A stretch of DNA of 64,000 nt from Vallitalea longa (lineage in GTDB: Bacteria; Bacillota; Clostridia; Lachnospirales; Vallitaleaceae): the NCBI RefSeq assembly GCF_027923465.1, contig NZ_BRLB01000001.1:1054001-1118000 (forward strand). The letters run 5' to 3'. Position numbers and translations under genes: made by a program. Below, piece by piece: positions 50,276-58,282 of this stretch; positions within the stretch are counted from its first letter, which is position 1; each line of letters opens with the position of its first letter. The notes below the pieces were generated by a model, which was given only the letters and a program-made list of their open reading frames with translations, had not been told where the DNA came from and made no database searches.

Positions 50276-50326
50276 CCTCGGTAGGTGGTTTCCCTTTATA
50301 CTAAATCAGTACCTACTGTCTACGGC
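50276..50326 (-). promoter_or_regulatory. L10 leader element (L10-L12 binding, kink-turn-like)
   Basis: The minus-strand RNA reads GCCGTAGACAGTAGGT, then a variable hairpin, then ACCTACCGAGG. GTAGGT and ACCTAC pair perfectly, and the flanking AGACA/CGAGG internal loop is like the kink-turn of the known L10 leader. With the attenuator downstream this makes a complete autoregulatory leader. Confidence 0.7.
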
Positions 50327-50371
50327 ATTATGGTAATTGAATCAATTACCTTTTATTTAATTTTCCAACGT

Positions 50372-50400
50372 ATTATATCATCTATATAATAACTTGTCAA
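50372..50400 (-). promoter_or_regulatory. rplJ-rplL promoter
   Basis: Perfect TTGACA (50400-50395) and TATAAT (50377-50372), 17 bases apart on the minus strand. The -35 box begins directly after the rplA stop codon. Confidence 0.85.
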
Positions 50401-51105
50401 CTACTTTTCAATAGCAGTTAATTTGTCTCCGTTGATTTTGATTCCAGGTCCCATTGTTGAAGTGATTGCAACACTTCTTAAATATTGACCTTTGGCAGCC
50501 GATGGCCTAGCCTTTATAATTGCGCTCATTAAAGTGTGGAAGTTGTCCGTAATCTTTTCTGTTCCAAATGATACTTTTCCGATTGGAACATGAATAATAT
50601 TAGTTTTATCTAATCTATACTCAATTTTACCTGCTTTTATTTCCTTAATAGCTTTTGCAACATCCATTGTTACTGTTCCAGCTTTTGGATTTGGCATTAA
50701 TCCTTTTGGACCAAGTATACGTCCAAGTCTACCTACAACTGCCATCATATCAGGTGTTGCTACTACAACATCAAAGTCTAACCAACCTTCGTTTTGAATC
50801 TTTGGAAGTAATTCATTTCCTCCAACGAAATCTGCTCCTGCTTCTTCTGCTTCTTTTACTTTATCGCCTTTTGCAAATACTAATACTCTAACTGTTTTAC
50901 CTGTTCCGTGTGGAAGCACTACAGCTCCACGCACTTGTTGGTCAGCATGACGACTGTCTACACCTAATTTAATATGACATTCTATAGTTTCGTCAAATTT
51001 AGCACTAGCTGTTTTTACAACAATATCTGCTGCTTCTTTTGGATCATAAAGTGTTGTTCTATCGACTAATTTAGCCGCCTCTTTATATCTTTTTCCTCTT
51101 TTCAT
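50401..51105 (-). CDS. rplA: Large ribosomal subunit protein uL1
   Basis: L1 stalk protein that guides E-site tRNA, 234 residues. Starts [24 protein letters not shown], with the conserved [15 protein letters not shown] segment near residue 125-140. ATG at 51105 follows AAGGAGGTTAATGA; the longer frame is not conserved. In E. coli L1 represses rplK translation. Confidence 0.97.
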   Translation of the reverse strand: MKRGKRYKEAAKLVDRTTLYDPKEAADIVVKTASAKFDETIECHIKLGVDSRHADQQVRGAVVLPHGTGKTVRVLVFAKGDKVKEAEEAGADFVGGNELLPKIQNEGWLDFDVVVATPDMMAVVGRLGRILGPKGLMPNPKAGTVTMDVAKAIKEIKAGKIEYRLDKTNIIHVPIGKVSFGTEKITDNFHTLMSAIIKARPSAAKGQYLRSVAITSTMGPGIKINGDKLTAIEK

Positions 51106-51171
51106 TTCATTAACCTCCTTGTGGTAATATCGGGAGCAACCCTCCCACAGTGTGAATTTTGTAGTCAATCT

Positions 51172-51597
51172 CTATTCTTCTACAACAATTCCCATGCTTC
51201 TTGCAGTTCCTGCAATCATACTCATTGCAGATTCAATAGAACTTGCATTCAAGTCTTTCATTTTAAGTTCTGCAATTTTCTTAACTTCATCTTTAGAAAT
51301 TGTAGCTACTTTTGTTTTATTTGGAACTCCTGAACCAGAGTCAATTTTACAAGCTTTTTTAAGTAATATAGCTGCTGGTGGAGTCTTAGTGATAAAACTA
51401 AAACTTCTATCTTGATATACAGTAATTACTACTGGAATAATCATTCCTGCTTGATCAGCTGTTTTAGCATTGAATTCTTTTGTAAATTGCATTATGTTGA
51501 CACCATGTTGTCCTAGTGCTGGACCTACTGGTGGTGCTGGTGTAGCTTTACCAGCTGGAATTTGTAATTTTATCATTCCTGTAACTTTCTTAGCCAT
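51172..51597 (-). CDS. rplK: Large ribosomal subunit protein uL11
   Basis: GTPase-centre protein, 141 residues. [30 protein letters not shown] is the proline-rich N-domain, site of thiopeptide resistance changes; it appears wild type. ATG at 51597 after GGAGGTGCCCTTA. Confidence 0.97.
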   Translation of the reverse strand: MAKKVTGMIKLQIPAGKATPAPPVGPALGQHGVNIMQFTKEFNAKTADQAGMIIPVVITVYQDRSFSFITKTPPAAILLKKACKIDSGSGVPNKTKVATISKDEVKKIAELKMKDLNASSIESAMSMIAGTARSMGIVVEE

Positions 51598-51689
51598 TAA
51601 GGGCACCTCCTGAATTTTGTGGTATTTAACGGGATTTCCCTCCCACTAGCATGAACAATTAATATTCATACTATAAAACCAATAATAAA

Positions 51690-52208
51690 TTAAATTTTTT
51701 CCATTTTCGTAAAGTCTAATTCTACTGGTGTTTCTCTACCAAATATTGAAAGATTAACTATTACGGTACGTTTATGCTCATGAATTTCCTTAACAACTCC
51801 GACAGACCCTTCAAATGGTCCTTCAGTAACTTTAACGGAATCGCCTACAGCTACCTCAATGTTAACGACCTCAATATCAATACCCATATTCTTAATTTCT
51901 TCTTCAGATAAAGGTACAGGTTTTGACCCAGGTCCTACGAATCCAGTAACACCTCTTGTATTTCTTACAACGTACCAAGTATCGTCATTCATAACCATTT
52001 TAATGATAACGTATCCTGGAAATGTTTTTTTCTCAACTTCTTTTTTATTTCCATTTTTCTCTTCTACAACTTTGTATAGTGGTACTATTACCTCTAATAT
52101 TTGGTCATGTAATTTTCTGTTATCTACTAATTTTTCAATATTAGCCTTAACTTTGTTCTCATACCCTGAATAAGTATGAACAACAAACCATTTAGCTTCT
52201 TCTGCCAT
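51690..52208 (-). CDS. nusG: Transcription elongation/antitermination factor NusG
   Basis: RNA polymerase-binding elongation factor, 172 residues. The NGN domain starts WFVVHTYSGYENKVKANIEK and includes FPGYVIIKMVMNDDTWYVVRNTRGVTGFVG; the C-terminal KOW domain is VKVTEGPFEGSVGVVKEI. It can link RNA polymerase to S10/NusE, also encoded in this window. Between secE and rplK. Confidence 0.98.
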   Translation of the reverse strand: MAEEAKWFVVHTYSGYENKVKANIEKLVDNRKLHDQILEVIVPLYKVVEEKNGNKKEVEKKTFPGYVIIKMVMNDDTWYVVRNTRGVTGFVGPGSKPVPLSEEEIKNMGIDIEVVNIEVAVGDSVKVTEGPFEGSVGVVKEIHEHKRTVIVNLSIFGRETPVELDFTKMEKI

Positions 52209-52295
52209 AGAACCATCCTTCTTTACTTATTTCACTTAGATTAAAAACCATAATGGTTGCATAATCTTACCTACTTGAAGAGTATACCTGTTTTT

Positions 52296-52490
52296 CTAAT
52301 AAATATACCCTACTCCTGCTTGAAACAATAGGTCTATTACAGTAATCATAGCTCCAACCAATAAGGAAACAAATATTACAGTAACTGTTTGTTTTGCTAA
52401 TGTTGTTCTGTCAGGCCAAACTATTTTTCTGAATTCACCTTTTAACCCTTTGAAAAAACTCTTCTTTTTAACAACTTTTGCGTCACCCAT
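52296..52490 (-). CDS. secE: Protein translocase subunit SecE
   Basis: Small essential Sec subunit, 64 residues with one C-terminal membrane helix (TVTVIFVSLLVGAMITVIDLLF) after the amphipathic KGEFRKIVWPDRTTL motif. It clamps SecY. Between rpmG and nusG. Confidence 0.96.
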   Translation of the reverse strand: MGDAKVVKKKSFFKGLKGEFRKIVWPDRTTLAKQTVTVIFVSLLVGAMITVIDLLFQAGVGYIY

Positions 52491-52522
52491 GTTTTCACTT
52501 CCTTTGTGCAGACTATAGAAAT

Positions 52523-52672
52523 TTATTTAGTCTCTTTATGAAGAGTATGCTTTCTACAGAATCTACAGTATTTTTTTGTTTCTTGTCTTTCTGGATGTAA
52601 TCTTTTCTCTTTTGTTGTGTTGTAATTTCTTTGCTTGCATTCAGTACATTCTAAAGTTATTTTGACACGCAC
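52523..52672 (-). CDS. rpmG: Large ribosomal subunit protein bL33, zinc form
   Basis: 50S protein of 49 residues, starting [20 protein letters not shown] with initiator GTG at 52672 (GGAGGTGGAAGTT upstream). Cys9, Cys12, Cys36 and Cys39 form the zinc ribbon. Its place before secE-nusG is standard. Confidence 0.96.
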   Translation of the reverse strand: MRVKITLECTECKQRNYNTTKEKRLHPERQETKKYCRFCRKHTLHKETK

Positions 52673-52731
52673 AACTTCCACCTCCACTTGTCTATAAGTT
52701 TAGAGAAATACATATTATTTTACGGCATAAA

Positions 52732-52780
52732 AAAAAGAGCCCTACAAATATGCTTATATAATATATCATATTGTAGGTTC
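52732..52780 (-). terminator. Terminator of the flagellar gene block
   Basis: AGAACCTACAATATG and CATATTTGTAGGGCTCT pair with two irregularities around an AT loop and are followed on the minus strand by eight T. Confidence 0.7.
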
Positions 52781-52789
52781 TGCTGTCAA
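52760..52789 (-). promoter_or_regulatory. rpmG-secE-nusG promoter nested in a terminator
   Basis: TTGACA (52789-52784) and TATATT (52765-52760) with an 18-base spacer. The -10 box falls in the loop of the upstream terminator, so new transcripts start past its first arm and cannot form the hairpin. Confidence 0.55.
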
Positions 52790-52846
52790 GGTTTTTGACA
52801 TATTTTTATTAATTAATGCTATTTATTGACTTCTTATAAAAAATAG

Positions 52847-53329
52847 CTATTTTTTCTTATCTAAAAAATATGATTGTTCCTTAAAAGAGTTATTCATATT
52901 CTTATAATAATTAGTTGCCGTCTTTTTGCTTTTCTTGAAAGTCTTTATTTTTCTTTTCTTATTATTAAAATGATCTTCTATCATGATTTTATTTTTTTCT
53001 TCGAGAACTTGTATTTCAATACCTATTTCTGAAACACTGGTTATTTTATCCTTTAGTAATTTTATTTTATCTTTATATAGATTAGTATTTTGCTTAAGTT
53101 CTTCTGATATTCTTTCAAATGTTGATTGAAATCCAGAATCAAGTATTTCTAGAGCATCAATATATTGTTGTTTCTCTGTTATAAATACGTTAAAATCTTC
53201 TAATTCAATTTTTTCTTGGTTAACATATTCATTTTGTTTCTTAGTCACTTCATAAATCTTTTTAAGAACGTCAGACTTTTCATCCAACGAATCTATAAGG
53301 ATATTAAGATAGGTGTTAATACTAGACAT
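52847..53329 (-). CDS. FliT/FlgN-like coiled-coil protein, possible flagellar chaperone
   Basis: A 160-residue, lysine- and glutamate-rich helical protein without signal peptide (LNILIDSLDEKSDVLKKIYEVTKKQNEYV...). Size, predicted antiparallel helices and position after fliD-fliS-yjfB suggest a FliT-type export chaperone for FliD, but I see no specific motif. The basic C-terminus (NNKKRKIKTFKKSKKTATNYYKNMNNSF) is unusual. Last gene before the flagellar terminator. Confidence 0.6.
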   Translation of the reverse strand: MSSINTYLNILIDSLDEKSDVLKKIYEVTKKQNEYVNQEKIELEDFNVFITEKQQYIDALEILDSGFQSTFERISEELKQNTNLYKDKIKLLKDKITSVSEIGIEIQVLEEKNKIMIEDHFNNKKRKIKTFKKSKKTATNYYKNMNNSFKEQSYFLDKKK

Positions 53330-53368
53330 ACAAATACCTCTTTTCTATTAATATAGGCAAATATTATG

Positions 53369-53545
53369 TTATAGTTTAATATCTATATTAGCTCCTATAT
53401 TTGGATTAACTGACGATTCCATTAGTTTAGTTAAAGCTTGTCCCTGTTCTTTTGCTAGATCCATTCCCATTTTTGATAATGATATGTTAACCTGAGACAT
53501 TATTTTACCTTGTGACAAAGATGTTGATAGTGCTGCTATATCCAT
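53369..53545 (-). CDS. YjfB-family putative motility protein
   Basis: A 58-residue protein (MDIAALSTSLSQGKIMSQV..., NISLSKMGMDLAKEQ, ending in NIGANIDIKL) that matches the small YjfB family found in sigma-D motility regulons of Bacillota. Good ATAAAGGAGTGAAGTGATACT site upstream. Its role in motility is not understood. Confidence 0.8.
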   Translation of the reverse strand: MDIAALSTSLSQGKIMSQVNISLSKMGMDLAKEQGQALTKLMESSVNPNIGANIDIKL

Positions 53546-53562
53546 AGTATCACTTCACTCCT

Positions 53563-53970
53563 TTATTCTGTTATGTTATTTGTGCTCTTATTCTTAGGAA
53601 TCTTTGCAAGTTTCATAGCTTCTTTCCATGTATCACGTAATTCTCTTAGGAGTCCTAGCACTTCTTCGAGTACTTCCTTATCTTTGTTTACATTTGCTTC
53701 TATGAGTCTTTCGTTGATATAATTATACATTGTTTTAAAGTTTTTGGAAACTGGATATTTGTCATCTAGTGTGATTATGAATTCTTGTATGATATCTTCT
53801 ACTCTAGTTATATAATTATGAGTTTTTTCCATTTCTTTATCATCTATAGCCTCTATAGCTTGGTTACAAAATTTAATCGCTCCATTATAAAGCATCAGTG
53901 TAAGTTCTTGTGGAGAAGCTGTTAGTATAGCATTGTTTTGGTATTTGTTATATCCATTATTAGCTATCAT
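53563..53970 (-). CDS. fliS: Flagellar export chaperone FliS
   Basis: Binds the disordered C-terminus of flagellin before export, 135 residues. NGYNKYQNNAILTASPQELTLMLYNGAIKF is the hallmark N-terminus. Its start overlaps the fliD stop by four bases. In B. subtilis FliS also strengthens the FliW-flagellin interaction; FliW is encoded 4 kb upstream here. Confidence 0.95.
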   Translation of the reverse strand: MIANNGYNKYQNNAILTASPQELTLMLYNGAIKFCNQAIEAIDDKEMEKTHNYITRVEDIIQEFIITLDDKYPVSKNFKTMYNYINERLIEANVNKDKEVLEEVLGLLRELRDTWKEAMKLAKIPKNKSTNNITE

Positions 53971-55484
53971 TGTGACCCTCCTCCTAACATTGATACTAAT
54001 GATGCACTTTGGCTATTCATAGCTTGAATTGCTTTTTCCATTGCCGTAAACTGTTGGTAATATCTTTGCTCTATTACAGTTAATTTATCTTCTAGTTCTT
54101 CAATACGATCAGCATACTCATCAATTCTATTATCCATTTCTTTGTCATTATAAAATGTTAGTGCACTACTTACCCCAGAACCCTTCATTTTATCTTGCAT
54201 TACAGAATGAAGCTCTCTTCCAACTGCATTTAATAGTTCTGCAACTTTTTCTGGGTCTTCTTCTATAGCTTCTTTTAATGTATTAGTTTTAGCAGCGTAT
54301 AATGGGTCATCTTCATCTCCATTGATATGTAAAAGTCCTCTTTCACTATAATCACCCGTTACAATACCTAAATCAGATAAAAAGTCATATTTAAAATCAC
54401 TGGTATCTACTCCAGAACTAGTACCTAAAATATTTCTCATAGAATCTTTTAATCCAGATAGAATATCGTCTCGTCTTAATAATGAATTCTTAATTTTATC
54501 TTCCCAAAGCTTAATATCATCATCTGACATAGCTTTTTTTTCTTCTTGTGTTAAAGGTTCATATCCTTTTGCTCTATCTGCATTAACTTTGATATTCATT
54601 TCTAAAAGTATTTCATTATACTCATTCACAAAATCTTTAACTTTATTGTATATAGCGTCTGTATCCTGGTTAACTGTTATATTGGCAGATACCCCTTCAT
54701 CTTTTAACGCTAATGTGAGACCATTTATATTAACCTCATTGCTATTTGAAGTTAAAGTTGTACCATTATATACAAATTCTGCATCCTGCCCATTAGTCCC
54801 TATTCTTGTCGAAGGTTTTCCACCTTCTGCATCCTGTAATCCTAGTGCAGACAATAATTCATCATCACCACTTACTATAATTTGTTGCTCTTGTCCCTGA
54901 TCTTTTGTTGACATCATTAACCTATTAAAATTATTGTCAAATGATATATTAATATTATCTTGTTCCTTCTTTATCTTGTCTGTTATTTCAGAAATTGTAT
55001 TATTAGCTGATATTTCTATATCCTTCGTTGTCTTACCATTATCAAGACTAATTGTTATTACTTTTGTGGTATCAGTTCCGAAATCAATTAGATCTCCGGC
55101 TTTCGTTGAAGATGTAATATCCTCACTATTTTTATCTGTTGTTATCTCATTACCTGTTAGAAAAGACCCTCTAGCTAGACGATTAATCTTTATTGTATGG
55201 GTTCCTTCTACTGCTGAAATACCAGCTTTTGCTGATATAATACCTTCATTAGATGATAACGCATTCTTTTTACAAAAAGTTCCTTTAGATTTTAAGTCAA
55301 AAACAGATTTAGTATAGAAAGAATACACCTTAGCATTCATATCTTTCCATATATCTTTTTTCCATTCAAGTTTTGTTTTATCTTTTTTAACCCTATCGAC
55401 TTTTAATCTTTCAGCTTTCATAAGCTCTTTTATAATATTATCTGTATCTAGCCCAGAAGCTAATCCTGAAAATTGTATTCCCAT
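53967..55484 (-). CDS. fliD: Flagellar filament cap protein FliD (HAP2)
   Basis: Cap that folds flagellin at the filament tip, 505 residues. The N-terminal heptad region begins IQFSGLASGLDTDNIIKELMKAE; the variable middle contains GKPSTRIGTNGQDAEFVYNG; the C-terminal coiled coil (DRIEELEDKLTVIEQRYYQQFTAMEKAIQAMNSQSASL) is typical. Follows flaG by 11 bases. Confidence 0.96.
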   Translation of the reverse strand: MGIQFSGLASGLDTDNIIKELMKAERLKVDRVKKDKTKLEWKKDIWKDMNAKVYSFYTKSVFDLKSKGTFCKKNALSSNEGIISAKAGISAVEGTHTIKINRLARGSFLTGNEITTDKNSEDITSSTKAGDLIDFGTDTTKVITISLDNGKTTKDIEISANNTISEITDKIKKEQDNINISFDNNFNRLMMSTKDQGQEQQIIVSGDDELLSALGLQDAEGGKPSTRIGTNGQDAEFVYNGTTLTSNSNEVNINGLTLALKDEGVSANITVNQDTDAIYNKVKDFVNEYNEILLEMNIKVNADRAKGYEPLTQEEKKAMSDDDIKLWEDKIKNSLLRRDDILSGLKDSMRNILGTSSGVDTSDFKYDFLSDLGIVTGDYSERGLLHINGDEDDPLYAAKTNTLKEAIEEDPEKVAELLNAVGRELHSVMQDKMKGSGVSSALTFYNDKEMDNRIDEYADRIEELEDKLTVIEQRYYQQFTAMEKAIQAMNSQSASLVSMLGGGSQ

Positions 55485-55495
55485 GAAATCACCCC

Positions 55496-55873
55496 TTATC
55501 TTTTTTCATCAACGAATATGCCTGACATTTCCCATAATTTCGCAACCATATCTAATATTTTCTCAGATGGAATTTCTCTTATTACACTATCGTCTTCTGT
55601 ATCAATCACTTTAACCAAAATTTGTTTAGTCTTTTCATGAATAGAGAATTCTAATCTCCTATTATAAGTCTTAAATTTTTTATTTGCTTTTTCAATAGCT
55701 TCTATTACTTCATGATCTTTATTTTGATTATTAATTTCTACATCAATGTTTTTTTCTACTATTGTTTTATTAGAATTTGTAGTCTTGTTTAAGTTTTGGA
55801 CTACTTCTTTTTTGTTTACCTCAACTTGAGGATTTGAACTATATAATTCCATACCGTTTGATTTAATCATCAT
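55496..55873 (-). CDS. flaG: FlaG family protein
   Basis: A 125-residue protein with a disordered N-terminal half and the conserved C-terminal FlaG domain (RRLEFSIHEKTKQILVKVIDTEDDSVIREIPSEKILDMVAKLWE). FlaG limits filament length in some bacteria. ATG at 55873 follows GGAGGTGTTAGCA. First gene of the flaG-fliD-fliS unit; upstream TAAT-N15-TACGATAT is a weak sigma-D-like sequence. Confidence 0.93.
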   Translation of the reverse strand: MMIKSNGMELYSSNPQVEVNKKEVVQNLNKTTNSNKTIVEKNIDVEINNQNKDHEVIEAIEKANKKFKTYNRRLEFSIHEKTKQILVKVIDTEDDSVIREIPSEKILDMVAKLWEMSGIFVDEKR

Positions 55874-55973
55874 TGCTAACACCTCCAAACAATAATTTTA
55901 TCATTTGTATATTATATCGTAACTATTAGAGATTATATTAACAAGTAAAAGTAAAATTTTTATTTATTCTATT

Positions 55974-56001
55974 AAAAAAAAGCCAGAGGAATAATCCTCT
56001 G
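55974..56001 (-). terminator. Rho-independent terminator after flagellin
   Basis: CAGAGGA/TCCTCTG with a four-base loop, then GC and eight T on the minus strand. Confidence 0.85.
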
Positions 56002-56020
56002 ACCCTCTGTAATATTTAAA

Positions 56021-57214
56021 TTATCTTAATAATTGCAATACTCCTTGAGGAGCTTGATTTGCTTGTGCAAGCATTGATTGCGCAGCTTGTTGAAGAATAT
56101 TGTTCTTAGTGAATGTCATCATTTCTTTAGCCATATCTACGTCTCTAACTCTTGCTTCAGATGCTTGAAGATTTTCTGCAGATGTATCTAAGTTTTTGAT
56201 TGTATGTTCTAATCTATTCTGCATAGCACCAAGTTTTGATCTTTCACCAGAAACTTTTTCTATAGCTGACTGAAGAGTAGTAATTGAACTTGAAGCTGCT
56301 GGTTGACTTGAAACATTAATTCCTTTATCCTTACTTCCTTCTACATCTTCATTTAAAGCTAATACTGTATTTCCAGGAGCAGTAGTTATATTAGAGGTAC
56401 CTAAAGCAGCACTGTCTTTAACTGCAACAGTAATTCCAGCTTCATCTGCAACAGCATCTAAAGCTGCTTTAATTTTTGCTTCAGTAGTACCTGTTACACT
56501 TCCTGCAGTAGTTCCATCACCTGCTTCTTGCTCCATTGTAATAGTAATTGTACTACCATCATCACTTAATTTTGCTTCTGTACTTGTTACAGCAGCATTA
56601 TTAACATCACTTGATGAAACAAATTCAATAGTTAAAGCATTTCCTGTATTACTTGTAACTTCTATATTTGTAGCACCTACTACTTCCTGTGCCTCATAAG
56701 CTTTTCCTTGTACTCCTAATGCTTCTGCACCCATTTCATTAATAGATAAACTAACATTTTGTCCTTCGTTAGCTCCGATATGGAACTTACCTTGGAAATC
56801 TCCATCTAAAAGTTTTTGAGTGTTAAATTCTGTAGTATCTGAAATTCTTGTAAGTTCTTGAGATAATTGGTCTACCTCTTTTTGAATTTCTGAACGGTCT
56901 ACAGATACATTAGTATCATTTGAAGATTGTACTGCTAATTCTCTCATTCTTTGAAGAATAGATTGAGATTCTTGAAGTGCACCTTCTGCTGTTTGAATAA
57001 GTGAAATACCATCTTGTGCATTTCTAGAAGCTTGATTCAATCCTCTAACTTGTGCTCTCATTTTTTCAGAAATAGCAAGTCCTGCTGCATCATCACCAGC
57101 TCTGTTAATTCTCATACCTGATGATAACTTTTCTATAGATTTTTGTCCATTTGCACTGTTAATTCCTAATTGACGATGTGTATTCATTGCCATCATATTG
57201 TGATTTATAATCAT
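56021..57214 (-). CDS. hag: Flagellin
   Basis: Filament subunit of 397 residues. Conserved D0/D1 ends: IINHNMMAMNTHRQLGINSANGQKS, SSGMRINRAGDDAAGLAISEKMR, and at the C-terminus ASEARVRDVDMAKEMMTFTKNNIL...ANQAPQGVLQLLR. The central region (residues 165-320) is low-complexity, rich in Thr, Ala and Val, and specific to this organism. GGAGGAATAAATT precedes the ATG. Its own sigma-D promoter and leader indicate separate control; FliW and CsrA are encoded next to it. Confidence 0.97.
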   Translation of the reverse strand: MIINHNMMAMNTHRQLGINSANGQKSIEKLSSGMRINRAGDDAAGLAISEKMRAQVRGLNQASRNAQDGISLIQTAEGALQESQSILQRMRELAVQSSNDTNVSVDRSEIQKEVDQLSQELTRISDTTEFNTQKLLDGDFQGKFHIGANEGQNVSLSINEMGAEALGVQGKAYEAQEVVGATNIEVTSNTGNALTIEFVSSSDVNNAAVTSTEAKLSDDGSTITITMEQEAGDGTTAGSVTGTTEAKIKAALDAVADEAGITVAVKDSAALGTSNITTAPGNTVLALNEDVEGSKDKGINVSSQPAASSSITTLQSAIEKVSGERSKLGAMQNRLEHTIKNLDTSAENLQASEARVRDVDMAKEMMTFTKNNILQQAAQSMLAQANQAPQGVLQLLR

Positions 57215-57318
57215 AATTTATTCCTCCTTGAATTTTCCTAATGACCATCCATTGTCATTATTATCATATTTACAAAGAACCAATTGGGCCCATATAATTG
57301 GCTCTTTATATCTTCATA
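57215..57318 (-). promoter_or_regulatory. Flagellin mRNA leader with two likely CsrA sites
   Basis: Hairpin 1 (57274-57307) has 12-bp arms AAAGAGCCAATT/AATTGGTTCTTT. Hairpin 2 (57240-57259) has arms AATGAC/GTCATT and presents GGA in its loop AATGGATG. A second GGA site, CAAGGAGGAA, overlaps the ribosome-binding site. This is the B. subtilis hag layout, where CsrA blocks translation and FliW relieves it. Confidence 0.7.
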
Positions 57319-57322
57319 ATAT

Positions 57323-57349
57323 ATATCGGAATCTTTTTATATAACTTTA
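57323..57349 (-). promoter_or_regulatory. Sigma-D (sigma-28) promoter of flagellin
   Basis: TAAA (57349-57346), 15 bases, then TCCGATAT (57330-57323), one base off the GCCGATAT consensus. Confidence 0.8.
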
Positions 57350-57392
57350 CACTTTTATGAAATATTTTGTTAAATTAACCCATATTTTTTCT

Positions 57393-57623
57393 TTACTTTT
57401 TACCGAACATATTTTTCAACATCTCAGCTGTCTCTTCATTAGTATCCACAGCCATCTTATTCTCTTCCTGAATCTGCAAATATATCTCTTTTCTATGTAT
57501 AGGAACATTTTTAGGAGCATTTATCCCCAATTTGACACCATCTTTTGATATGTCAATAACAATTAACTCAATATCATCTCCAATAATAATACCTTCGCCC
57601 TTTTTCCTAGATAATGCTAGCAT
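57393..57623 (-). CDS. csrA: Carbon storage/translational regulator CsrA
   Basis: RNA-binding dimer that represses flagellin translation, 76 residues. [47 protein letters not shown] is the full conserved core, with the RNA-contact residues L4, R6 and the R44-type region (IHRKE) present. ATG at 57623 follows GGTGGGTGAATAAT and comes one base after the fliW stop. Confidence 0.97.
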   Translation of the reverse strand: MLALSRKKGEGIIIGDDIELIVIDISKDGVKLGINAPKNVPIHRKEIYLQIQEENKMAVDTNEETAEMLKNMFGKK

Positions 57624-57624
57624 A

Positions 57625-58074
57625 TTATTCACCCACCTTTTGTTTTGATTCTTTTAGGTGTTCATAGAGATTATGCTTGATATTATATTCATCGCTATCT
57701 AGTATTACTTGAATTCCTTTATTACTTTTGCTATTGATGATAATAGGTGCTTTCAGATTGGTAGTCATCTTTTCAACATCCTCTGGTACTACGATTATAT
57801 TGTATAAAACCAAATCCTCCTGATTAAGCTTACCAATACGTAAAATCAATTCATCATCTACATCAGGACTATAATCTGGAAAAACCAATGGTGTGACTAT
57901 CATTGGCAACACAATATCCTTATCCTCCACAGATTGTAGCCAGCATAAAATATCATTAGCAAATAAAATAGTATACTCATGATATTGATTAAATCCAAAG
58001 ATTCCATCTTCAAAAGTAATAATTTGTTCCTTATCTATCTCAATCTTTCCAAAATACTTAGTTTCAACTAACAC
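57625..58074 (-). CDS. fliW: Flagellar assembly factor FliW
   Basis: Protein antagonist of CsrA that also binds flagellin, 149 residues ([34 protein letters not shown]...). GTG start after AAAGGGGTGATTGA. Adjacent to csrA as in most Bacillota, giving a homeostatic loop: cytoplasmic flagellin titrates FliW, freeing CsrA to stop flagellin synthesis. Confidence 0.96.
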   Translation of the reverse strand: MLVETKYFGKIEIDKEQIITFEDGIFGFNQYHEYTILFANDILCWLQSVEDKDIVLPMIVTPLVFPDYSPDVDDELILRIGKLNQEDLVLYNIIVVPEDVEKMTTNLKAPIIINSKSNKGIQVILDSDEYNIKHNLYEHLKESKQKVGE

Positions 58075-58228
58075 TCAATCACCCCTTTTTTAATTATAGT
58101 ATAGTTACATATAGTTAAATAAATCTTTGCACATACAAAATATCAGATAAACCTATTATATCATCCATTATTTAACATATAAAGCTATACTACATAAATA
58201 TTTGTATTTATTTACTAACGTATAATAT

Positions 58229-58259
58229 TATAGACGCATTTTTTATCAATGCGTCTATA
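58229..58259 (-). other. Stem-loop between flgL and fliW
   Basis: Perfect 12-base arms TATAGACGCATT/AATGCGTCTATA with a seven-base loop, 24 bases after flgL. No U-tract follows on the minus strand, so RNA stabilisation or weak termination is more likely. Confidence 0.6.
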
Positions 58260-58282
58260 TTCACATATTTTATAGTTATATA

